From NCBI GenBank assembly GCA_934086255.1, contig CAKOIB010000016.1, forward strand, positions 1-16,348: 16,348 nucleotides of DNA, given 5' to 3'. Positions within the stretch are counted from its first letter, which is position 1. Every line of letters starts with the position of its first letter. Source of the stretch: an uncultured Bacilli bacterium (lineage in GTDB: Bacteria; Bacillota_I; Bacilli_A; RF39; UBA660). The notes under the pieces were generated by a model, which was given only the letters and a program-made list of their open reading frames with translations, was not told where the DNA came from and made no database searches. Positions 1 to 5,002 of the stretch are shown here, piece after piece. The position numbers and the translations under genes were made by a program.

Positions 1-555
1 ATAAGAGTATTTCTTTGCACTAAGCTTATTAGTATCAACCTTAGAATCAATCCATGCTCTAAGTCTATAACTAGTTACTACCTCAGCCTTATTATTTGAA
101 AAAACTTCATCTTGTGAACTAAGTATATAATTATTTATTTGATCAATTGTTGTTGGTTGTACTACTACTGTTTCAGTAGCACCCTCTACTTTAGTAAGAT
201 ATACTTTAATCTCACTATCACTTAAAGCATTTTCAACTGTAATTGGTTCTAGTACTACTTTATAATTAATCTTTCTTTGTGTATTATCATTTGCTCTAGT
301 CTTAATATAAGACAACACTTGAAAATCAAAATAATTAGTAAGTGCCATACCTTCTTCATCTTTAATAGGAAGTGCATTATCCATTCCTATTTCATTTGTT
401 TCAGTATAACTCATCTTAACCTGTCCAGATGATATACTATTATTACCTGTTAACAACTCACTATTCCATAATGCATAAGTACCAAAAGATACTATTGCAA
501 TACTAAAAAGTGAAATAGCAACAAGCATTAATGTTTTCTTCTTTTTAGTTTCCAT
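1..555 (-). CDS. SipW-type signal peptide secreted protein (TasA/camelysin-like), C-terminus cut by window edge
   Basis: The frame is open from an ATG at 555 to base 1 (185 codons, no stop), so the C-terminus lies outside the window. A GGAGG ribosome binding site lies at 561-565, 5 nt before the ATG. The N-terminus has a run of lysines (METKKKK), then a hydrophobic segment at about residues 8-24, then SFGTYALWNSE. This Lys-rich, hydrophobic, GTxA pattern is typical of SipW-cognate signal peptides of TasA and camelysin-like proteins, which are cut by a SipW-type signal peptidase. The rest is hydrophilic and beta-rich, with many Thr, Val and Asn. A late RLRAWIDS segment near the end suggests only a short tail is missing. 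Inference: an exported surface or matrix-type protein. No SipW peptidase gene is in the window, and the precise role is unknown. Confidence 0.75.
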   Translation of the reverse strand, partial: METKKKKTLMLVAISLFSIAIVSFGTYALWNSELLTGNNSISSGQVKMSYTETNEIGMDNALPIKDEEGMALTNYFDFQVLSYIKTRANDNTQRKINYKVVLEPITVENALSDSEIKVYLTKVEGATETVVVQPTTIDQINNYILSSQDEVFSNNKAEVVTSYRLRAWIDSKVDTNKLSAKKYSY

Positions 556-580
556 TTTTACCTCCAATTTTCTTAAACAC

Positions 581-594
581 GACAAAATTCTGTC
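581..594. promoter_or_regulatory. Near-perfect 14-bp palindrome in the 5' leader of the SipW-type gene
   Basis: GACAAAATTCTGTC is a palindrome with one mismatched pair. It lies between the predicted transcription start (about 600) and the ribosome binding site. It could be an operator or a small RNA hairpin. The assignment rests on symmetry and position only. Confidence 0.25.
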
Positions 595-606
595 TATGAT
601 ATCTAA

Positions 607-635
607 ATTATACAACAATAATTTTCACTTTTCAA
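607..635 (-). promoter_or_regulatory. Sigma-A promoter for the SipW-type gene
   Basis: Read on the minus strand, TTGAAA (630-635) is followed by a 17-nt spacer and a perfect TATAAT (607-612). Transcription should start near 600, giving a leader of about 45 nt that includes the GGAGG site. This is a near-consensus promoter for the gene starting at 555. Confidence 0.75.
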
Positions 636-737
636 TATCAAAAATCACTTTTTAAAAAACAAAACTTTTTTAGCCACTAAAATTATTAAAAATATTAATA
701 TAATAACTCTATAATTTTGTTAGTATAATATAGTTAT

Positions 738-804
738 ATCATAAACCACTATAACATAAAATAAAATAGTTTATGCGCAAAAATGACAAAAAGTTACAAA
801 AAAA
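738..804 (-). repeat. 67-bp direct repeat, copy 1 (promoter-like)
   Basis: This segment matches 2234-2300 without gaps at 61 of 67 positions; the last 37 bases (768-804) are identical. On the minus strand it contains TG-T-TATAGT (748-756), an extended -10 element, preceded by several T-tracts and no good -35. Here it points toward the SipW-type gene but ends about 180 nt before it, and a better promoter lies closer. It may therefore be a leftover copy of the promoter that serves the operon at 2219. Confidence 0.85.
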
Positions 805-839
805 CAAATAAAACATAATTAATAAGTATTATTTGTTTT
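801..839 (-). terminator. AT-rich hairpin with T-run, possible terminator downstream of the radical SAM operon
   Basis: An 11-bp perfect inverted repeat (801-811 with 829-839) encloses 17 bases. On the minus strand the second arm ends in T's and runs into a TTT stretch. The stem has only one G-C pair, so termination would be weak. It sits where copy 2 of the repeat also has a hairpin (2303-2336). Confidence 0.4.
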
Positions 840-846
840 ATATATA

Positions 847-910
847 CTGGTGAAAACTTGGTAAAAACCGGTGAAAAGTTGGCAAAAAACCAGCAAAAGC
901 CAGCAAAACT
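847..910. repeat. Phased A-tracts and imperfect 21-bp tandem repeat (predicted curved DNA)
   Basis: Six runs of 4-6 A's are centred near 854.5, 865, 875.5, 886.5, 896.5 and 906.5, so the spacing is 10-11 bases, one helical turn. Bases 847-867 and 868-888 match at 18 of 21 positions; 889-909 is a more diverged unit. A-tracts phased with the helix are known to bend DNA. The segment lies between the radical SAM stop codon and the hairpin at 801-839. Confidence 0.7.
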
Positions 911-923
911 TATTTCCAATAAG
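909..923 (-). terminator. Small hairpin plus TTTT after the radical SAM gene
   Basis: CTTATT (909-914) and AATAAG (918-923) form a 6-bp stem with a 3-nt loop. On the minus strand it is followed by TTTTG, 18 nt after the radical SAM stop codon. It is short and AT-only except at the base, so it is a weak terminator at best. Confidence 0.35.
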
Positions 924-940
924 AAACACCATCGGTTTTA

Positions 941-1729
941 TCATTTCTTTAAAAAATCACACTTCTTACATAACTCTTCGCACTTAATACCATTCCTAAA
1001 TCCATTAAGCATGTTAACATAACGATCACTATTAATAACATCATCTAAACTATCTTTATAAATATTCCCAAAAACTATATCCCCATTAGAATCCAAACAA
1101 CAAGGAACTATACTGCCATCTACTAAAATACCAATATGATCCCTTAAAGCATAACAAGTACCATTACTATTACTCATTTCATTATCCAAACTAGGCCATA
1201 TAAAAGACTCATTAAAACTAACAAATACTCTATCCTTAAGTTTAATAGAATCATTTACATTAATCTTAGTATTATAATGTTTCTCTAATATAGAAATAAT
1301 TTTATCACTATTACTATTAGAAACCCATAATCTATAAGATATATAAGTATCAGGCAATTTATCAACAACATCAAATATACTATTCATATAATCAATTAAA
1401 CAAACACCATACTTCTCATCATAACTATGAATAGATATATTTAATTGTCTTACTTTATTACTCTTTAATCTATCTATTAAATACCCATTAGTAGTAATAT
1501 TAACATAATAAGAAAAAGACGCCATATCAATAAGCTCATTAATCCTTGGATGCAATAAAGGTTCACCCATTACATGCAAATATAAATACTTAGTATAACC
1601 CTTTAACTTATCCAAAATAATATTAAAACTATTAACATCAATAAAACCCTTATCACGTTTATTACCAATACAAAAATCACAACTAAGATTACAACAATTA
1701 GTAATCTCTACATAAACCTTCTTATACAT
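941..1729 (-). CDS. Radical SAM/SPASM domain protein
   Basis: 262 aa from the ATG at 1729. The radical SAM cluster motif CNLSCDFC (C13, C17, C20; Cx3Cx2C) follows the first beta strand (VYVEIT). It is followed by MGEPLLHP (54-61), which binds SAM in this superfamily, and NITTNG (77-82). The C-terminus carries a SPASM-type set of cysteines: C192, Gx4C ending at C210-C211, and C250, C254, C257, which would bind an auxiliary Fe-S cluster. Such enzymes make a 5'-deoxyadenosyl radical to modify a peptide, protein or small molecule; the substrate here is unknown. The ATG at 1729 overlaps the upstream gene by 8 bases (ATGTATAA), with AAGGG at 1735-1739. An ATG at 1744, with GAGGA ahead of it, is also possible, but the family normally starts just before the first strand. 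The overlap implies translational coupling. Confidence 0.85.
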   Translation of the reverse strand: MYKKVYVEITNCCNLSCDFCIGNKRDKGFIDVNSFNIILDKLKGYTKYLYLHVMGEPLLHPRINELIDMASFSYYVNITTNGYLIDRLKSNKVRQLNISIHSYDEKYGVCLIDYMNSIFDVVDKLPDTYISYRLWVSNSNSDKIISILEKHYNTKINVNDSIKLKDRVFVSFNESFIWPSLDNEMSNSNGTCYALRDHIGILVDGSIVPCCLDSNGDIVFGNIYKDSLDDVINSDRYVNMLNGFRNGIKCEELCKKCDFLKK

Positions 1730-2219
1730 ATCTACCCTTCCCATCAATTAAATCCTCATAAAAAATACGTCCATCTTCAATATAACCCATCTTATCCCTA
1801 TAAACAGGATTAAAAACCAAAAGCAAAGAAGGATCAATAATATACTCATCAGTCTCCAACCACCAATGCTCCTTACCCTTAGAACAAACAATCCCATCCA
1901 AAACAGGCAACCTCCCATAAACTATATCAACATCATTATACTTAATATAAAGCATTTTTACAACACATTCAGAAGCACCAATATTATAACCATCTTTAAA
2001 AAAAACCAAAAAATCAGACAAAAGATTATCCATATTATAATCAATCGAAGAAACCTTATCCCATTCTAAATCATTAAACTTTCTAATAAACCCAGTTCTA
2101 AGTCCCAAAGACACTATATCATTAAAATCCTTATCATTGAACCTCAAATAATTAAGCAAATCATAACCCATAAAATCATCATTACCAACAAACTCCCTAT
2201 AAAAATCACTACTTAACAT
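1722..2219 (-). CDS. Small protein with papain/transglutaminase-like Cys-His-Asp pattern
   Basis: 165 aa from the ATG at 2219. A GTG at 2228 is in frame but overlaps the AAGGAG ribosome binding site (2228-2233); the ATG lies 8 nt after that site, so it is preferred. I do not recognise a named family. Counting from the ATG, GASEC places a Cys at residue 85, EHWWLE places a His at 118, and YIIDPS places an Asp at 129. This order and spacing resembles the catalytic triad of transglutaminase-like or papain-fold proteins, where His sits in an HxW-type strand and Asp in a xxDP turn. There is no signal peptide, so it is probably cytosolic. It is the first gene of a two-gene operon with the radical SAM protein and may act on the same substrate. 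The coding strand is unusually T- and G-rich compared with neighbours. Catalysis is inferred from the motif only. Confidence 0.7.
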   Translation of the reverse strand: MLSSDFYREFVGNDDFMGYDLLNYLRFNDKDFNDIVSLGLRTGFIRKFNDLEWDKVSSIDYNMDNLLSDFLVFFKDGYNIGASECVVKMLYIKYNDVDIVYGRLPVLDGIVCSKGKEHWWLETDEYIIDPSLLLVFNPVYRDKMGYIEDGRIFYEDLIDGKGRYV

Positions 2220-2227
2220 ATTAAACA

Positions 2228-2252
2228 CTCCTTATCATAAAACACTATAACA
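2228..2252 (-). promoter_or_regulatory. Extended -10 promoter and ribosome binding site of the Cys-His-Asp/radical SAM operon
   Basis: On the minus strand TG-T-TATAGT (2244-2252) is an extended -10 element without a recognisable -35. Transcription would start close to 2237, followed at once by AAGGAG (2228-2233) and the ATG at 2219. T-tracts spaced roughly one helical turn apart lie upstream (2275-2300) and may act as an UP-like or curved element. Confidence 0.5.
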
Positions 2253-2300
2253 CAATTAAAAAAAGTTTATGCGCAAAAATGACAAAAAGTTACAAAAAAA
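2234..2300 (-). repeat. 67-bp direct repeat, copy 2 (contains promoter)
   Basis: Same orientation as 738-804, 61/67 identical, with 37 identical bases at 2264-2300. Together the copies bracket the Cys-His-Asp and radical SAM genes. This copy sits directly in front of a gene, so it is the likely functional promoter. Confidence 0.85.
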
Positions 2301-2302
2301 GA

Positions 2303-2336
2303 AAAAGTACAATTATTTTTTAATTTTTGTACTTTT
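2303..2336 (-). terminator. Hairpin terminator on the minus strand
   Basis: AAAAGTACAA (2303-2312) and TTGTACTTTT (2327-2336) form a perfect 10-bp stem with a 14-nt loop. On the minus strand the stem is followed by TC and seven T's. It lies 7 nt after the stop codon of the short reading frame at 2344-2427, and well beyond the terminator that follows the RloB gene. It probably terminated a gene that is now lost, and it insulates the promoter at 2244-2252. Confidence 0.6.
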
Positions 2337-2343
2337 AAAACAT

Positions 2344-2427
2344 TTAATTCTTAAGAGCAGTAATAGGCACTACATAAACCCCATCAGGTCTTATATAAGA
2401 AGCACTAACCATTCCACCAAAAATATA
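2344..2427 (-). pseudogene. Possible 3' remnant of a lost gene
   Basis: A minus-strand frame runs from just after an in-frame TGA to a TAA at 2344-2346 and encodes about 27 residues, including YIRPDGVYVVPITALKN. The composition looks protein-like (Gly, Pro, Asp, Tyr, hydrophobic strands) rather than like the surrounding AT-rich spacer. No ribosome binding site suits the Met at 2412. The frame ends 7 nt before a good terminator, as a normal gene end would. The family is unknown. Bases 2428-2500 have many stops in all minus frames and show nothing else. Confidence 0.35.
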
Positions 2428-2500
2428 TCATATTCTAAACATAACATCAATAAAAATCCTATAAATTATGAAGTTTTATTCCTACACTTTTCTACATTTC

Positions 2501-2534
2501 ATTCCTATAGATTCCAAACAACAAAATAAAAGAA
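2501..2534. repeat. 34-bp direct repeat, copy A (left edge of defence cassette)
   Basis: Identical to 4607-4640 at 33 of 34 positions (C versus T at 2522) and in the same orientation. On the minus strand it starts inside the last arm of the terminator after the RloB gene, then covers the T-tract and about 24 bases beyond. The pair brackets the ATPase/RloB cassette. Confidence 0.9.
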
Positions 2535-2553
2535 TACTTATATTAAAGTACTC
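2532..2553 (-). terminator. Intrinsic terminator after the RloB-family gene
   Basis: On the minus strand GAGTACTT (2546-2553) pairs with AAGTATTC (2532-2539): 8 bp including one G-U, with a 6-nt loop. It is followed by TTTTATTTTGTTG. The hairpin starts 2 nt after the stop codon at 2556-2558. Confidence 0.7.
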
Positions 2554-2555
2554 TA

Positions 2556-3167
2556 TTATTTATAAAGTTCATTAAGTTCATCTACTGCATTTAATATTTT
2601 ATACACACTAGTATGAGGATTAGAAAATAATAACTCTTCATTATTTTTAATAGCCCTCTCCTCAAAAGACATTGCTATTTTTCTTGCAGTATCCGTTGAA
2701 TCCTTAATAATTCTATACATATCCATACTTTCTGTGTAAACACCATTTAAGTTATGTAATTCTTTTTTTACATCTTTACTAGTTTTAAACATCAACCTAT
2801 TACTTCGATAATGCATCATATACCATATCTCAAAAGTAGGAGTAGATGTAATTATTTCTATATTATTTAAAACACATTCTTCTTTTATATCTTTTATACA
2901 TTTAATTCTTTTTTCATCTAAATCTGTATCTAAAACCAAAAATATTCTACAATTTTCTTCAGAAGAAATATCCTCATTGCGAATATACTTTAATAAATCC
3001 TCCAGCATTCCTTTAGGATCAGTACTATTACCTGTAGAAAACTGAATTCTTAAATTACGATTAGCATAATTTCTAAAATAATAATATTCTGAAGATTTTT
3101 TACCACCTTCTGAACATATTACAATTAAAGGTTTCTTCTTATTATGCTTTAATTGTCTCCTAGCCAT
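2556..3167 (-). CDS. RloB-family protein (AbiLii-like), partner of the upstream AAA ATPase
   Basis: 203 aa with a basic N-terminus, followed by IVICSEGGKKSSEYYYF (15-31), whose acidic residues E20 and E27 sit at the end of the first strand. Next come VLDTDLD (78-84, acidic D80, D82, D84), PTFEIWYMMHY (110-120) and NPHTSVYK (183-190). This order matches the RloB family, whose core resembles a TOPRIM metal-binding fold. Family knowledge: RloB proteins pair with AAA ATPases, as in the lactococcal phage-resistance system AbiL (AbiLi and AbiLii), and some lie in restriction-modification loci. A nuclease role is inferred from the fold and not shown. The ATG at 3167 lies inside the end of the ATPase gene (19-bp overlap) without a strong ribosome binding site, so translation is probably coupled. 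Low G+C and A-rich codons match the ATPase gene. Confidence 0.85.
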   Translation of the reverse strand: MARRQLKHNKKKPLIVICSEGGKKSSEYYYFRNYANRNLRIQFSTGNSTDPKGMLEDLLKYIRNEDISSEENCRIFLVLDTDLDEKRIKCIKDIKEECVLNNIEIITSTPTFEIWYMMHYRSNRLMFKTSKDVKKELHNLNGVYTESMDMYRIIKDSTDTARKIAMSFEERAIKNNEELLFSNPHTSVYKILNAVDELNELYK

Positions 3168-4417
3168 AAATCAATATCTTTAATAAATGGAATAGCACCA
3201 TATCTACCATTTATATAACCTTTTTGAATATTTTCATTCTTTCTAACAGAAAATGAATCAAGTGGATACAAATCAGAAACACCATTTATTGGATTTTTTT
3301 CAGTAAACCAGATTTGGTCTCTTCTAAACAAATCTAAATTAAGCAAATTAGTAGCATGTGTTGTAAATATTAATTGACTATTAGCTTTATTAATTTCTTT
3401 ATTATTAAATAGTTTAATAATAAACTCAACTAAAGCAGGATGCATACTCTTTTCAAGTTCATCAACGACAACAACTTTAGTAGTAGCAAAAGCTCTTCTT
3501 AAAAATGGTGCAAAAGCAAACAAAACTCGTGTCCCAGAAGATTCCGCGTTAAAATTAAGCCTATAAGTATGACTATTATTATCATCGTCAACAATTTCAT
3601 GTTCAAGTTCAATATTAACATTTTTAACTTTAAACTTTTCGCCCGTTCTTGCTAATGGCGGAATTAACATATCAACCATAGCACTATCCATTTCTTTTTC
3701 CTCATAATCAACAGTTATATCTTTTATTAAGATATCAGCTTCTTTTAATAACCTTAAAGTAAACTCTTTTAAATCACTATCATTGTTACTATAATCAATC
3801 AAATCTTTATCTTCTATATCATTAAATGAATCATATATATCAATAGAATTAGCAAACCATAAATATGCATCTTTTGTTTTTTCATAATTCCAAGTAGTAG
3901 CAGTAGATAAAAATAATTTATTATCCGTATTATTCGTTGATAATGATTCCAATTTAACTTTATCAACTTTAAAATCATAAACATTTGTATTAGTTCTTGT
4001 AAAAATATTAGTTGGTTTTTGACTATAATAAGCATCTAAAACTTCATCATAAACTCTATCAGCATCAGCACTAAAAAAATATCTATACTTAATACCTTTG
4101 ACAATAAATATAAACTCAAACTCACTTGGTTCATTTTTACTAACTTCATCAAACAAAAAAGGTTTAATAAAACTCCATTTGCCACCAATTGGTATTGAAC
4201 TAGAATTTCTAATCATTAACATTGCACAAGACAATGCTTTTAATATATTAGATTTACCAGAAGCATTAGCACCATATATAGCAGTAGTTCTAAGTAATTC
4301 AAAATCATCTATATTAATAACATTATCAAGATTTTCATCACCATTACCTTTTTCCATAGATAAAGTCACTTTATTTTTAAAAGACAAAAAGTTTTTAACA
4401 CTAAACTCAATAAGCAT
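3149..4417 (-). CDS. AAA15/AAA21-type ATPase (AbiLi-like), first gene of the defence cassette
   Basis: 422 aa from the ATG at 4417; AGGAGG at 4425-4430 lies 7 nt upstream and makes this start certain over in-frame codons further out. The N-terminus IEFSVKNFLSFKN is typical of OLD/RecF-like ATPases. The Walker A motif is GANASGKS (49-56). An SSG signature lies at 293-295, the Walker B is VVVVDE (315-320) followed by LEKSMHP, and the H-loop histidine is H354 in FTTHATN. The middle region (about 80-290) is a variable coiled or beta insert. This is the COG1106-type ATPase seen next to RloB, DUF4435 and similar effectors in abortive-infection systems. Inference: it senses phage infection and controls the RloB partner by ATP hydrolysis. 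It has its own promoter and is separated from rplQ by a terminator. Confidence 0.88.
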   Translation of the reverse strand: MLIEFSVKNFLSFKNKVTLSMEKGNGDENLDNVINIDDFELLRTTAIYGANASGKSNILKALSCAMLMIRNSSSIPIGGKWSFIKPFLFDEVSKNEPSEFEFIFIVKGIKYRYFFSADADRVYDEVLDAYYSQKPTNIFTRTNTNVYDFKVDKVKLESLSTNNTDNKLFLSTATTWNYEKTKDAYLWFANSIDIYDSFNDIEDKDLIDYSNNDSDLKEFTLRLLKEADILIKDITVDYEEKEMDSAMVDMLIPPLARTGEKFKVKNVNIELEHEIVDDDNNSHTYRLNFNAESSGTRVLFAFAPFLRRAFATTKVVVVDELEKSMHPALVEFIIKLFNNKEINKANSQLIFTTHATNLLNLDLFRRDQIWFTEKNPINGVSDLYPLDSFSVRKNENIQKGYINGRYGAIPFIKDIDLWLGDN

Positions 4418-4467
4418 TTTATCTCCTCCTAAAACTATTATATACAAAAAAATCACAAAAGTATACT

Positions 4468-4512
4468 TATTTTATTAATTTTTGCATTTCTTTTACAAAT
4501 ATTAATAAAATA
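4468..4512 (-). promoter_or_regulatory. 12-bp inverted repeat at the start of the ATPase mRNA leader, with nearby palindrome
   Basis: TATTTTATTAAT (4468-4479) and ATTAATAAAATA (4501-4512) are perfect inverted arms with a 21-base spacer. The predicted transcription start lies at about 4513, so the mRNA would begin with this stem. A separate perfect palindrome, AAGTATACTT (4459-4468), abuts it. A half-site AAGTATA (4546-4552) overlaps the -35. These may be repressor sites or an RNA leader structure. Confidence 0.4.
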
Positions 4513-4519
4513 TATTATT

Positions 4520-4547
4520 ATTTTACTAATATTTTAAGATTTGTCAA
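4520..4547 (-). promoter_or_regulatory. Sigma-A promoter of the ATPase/RloB cassette
   Basis: On the minus strand a consensus TTGACA (4542-4547) is followed by a 16-nt spacer and TAAAAT (4520-4525). Start of transcription is predicted near 4513, giving a leader of about 96 nt. A second TATAAT closer to the gene lacks a usable -35 and leaves almost no leader. Confidence 0.65.
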
Positions 4548-4606
4548 GTATATTTTTATATTTATAAATAAAAGAAGTACATAATAATTTACATATTAAA
4601 AACTCT

Positions 4607-4640
4607 ATTCCTATAGATTCCAAACAATAAAATAAAAGAA
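4607..4640. repeat. 34-bp direct repeat, copy B (right edge of defence cassette)
   Basis: Matches 2501-2534 at 33/34 positions in the same orientation. On the minus strand it begins in the last arm of the rplQ terminator hairpin and covers the T-tract and the bases beyond it. The span between the two copies holds only the ATPase and RloB genes with their control signals. Confidence 0.9.
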
Positions 4641-4657
4641 CTAGATTAAACTAGTTC
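4638..4657 (-). terminator. Intrinsic terminator of the ribosomal protein operon
   Basis: On the minus strand GAACTAG (4651-4657) pairs with CTAGTTC (4638-4644), a perfect 7-bp stem with a 6-nt loop, followed by TTTTATTTTATTG. The first arm covers the last sense codons of rplQ, and the stop codon (4646-4648) lies in the loop. Confidence 0.75.
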
Positions 4658-4987
4658 AATTATAGCCATTAACGCGTCATCTCCACGTCTTTCATCTAAT
4701 TTTAATATTCTAGTATACCCACCATTACGTTGTTCATAACGAGGAGCTATTTCTTCGAATAATTTCTTAGTAGCTTCCTTATTATTCATTAAGAAAGCTG
4801 CTGCTTTTCTACGAGAAACTAAACTACCATTCTTTCCATAAGTAACCATTTTATCAAAACATCTTCTTACTTCCTTAGCTCTAGTTTCTGTAGTAGTAAT
4901 TCTTTCATTCATAATAAGACTAATAGTAAGATTAGCTAACATACTTCTTCTATGCTTATTATCAACACCTAATTTTCTATATCCCAT
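4646..4987 (-). CDS. rplQ: 50S ribosomal protein L17
   Basis: 113 aa, within the usual size for the short bacterial L17. The hallmark N-terminus MGYRKLGVDNKHRRSMLANL and the central ITTTETRAKEVR segment are present, and the protein ends in the usual strand (ALMAIIELV). L17 binds 23S rRNA near the exit tunnel. It is the last gene of the operon, 15 nt after rpoA, as in most Firmicutes. Its stop codon is embedded in the operon terminator. Confidence 0.97.
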   Translation of the reverse strand: MGYRKLGVDNKHRRSMLANLTISLIMNERITTTETRAKEVRRCFDKMVTYGKNGSLVSRRKAAAFLMNNKEATKKLFEEIAPRYEQRNGGYTRILKLDERRGDDALMAIIELV

Positions 4988-5002
4988 AGTATCCTCCTTC
5001 TA

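Noticed and set aside
847..910. CRISPR array
   Set aside because: The units are about 10.5-21 bp, imperfect and without unique spacers; no cas genes are present.
845..990. Plus-strand peptide reading through the A-tract repeat (TGENLVKTGEKLAK)
   Set aside because: No start codon follows the preceding in-frame stop, and the frame runs antisense into the radical SAM gene.
2220..2228. GTG at 2228 as the start of the Cys-His-Asp gene
   Set aside because: The codon overlaps the AAGGAG binding site; the ATG at 2219 has proper spacing.
2269..2529. Plus-strand open frame of 86 codons starting at the repeat
   Set aside because: It is made of repeat and spacer, has Lys/Asn-rich low-complexity content, no ribosome binding site, and crosses two terminators and a direct repeat. 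Copy 1 of the repeat starts the same peptide but stops after a dozen codons.
4418..4456. Start of the ATPase 13 codons upstream of 4417
   Set aside because: The AGGAGG site lies inside that extension and fits the ATG at 4417; the extra residues do not look like the family N-terminus.
4098..4478. Plus-strand open frame of 126 codons opposite the ATPase start
   Set aside because: It is antisense to the Walker A region of a clear gene and has no ribosome binding site or recognisable protein features.
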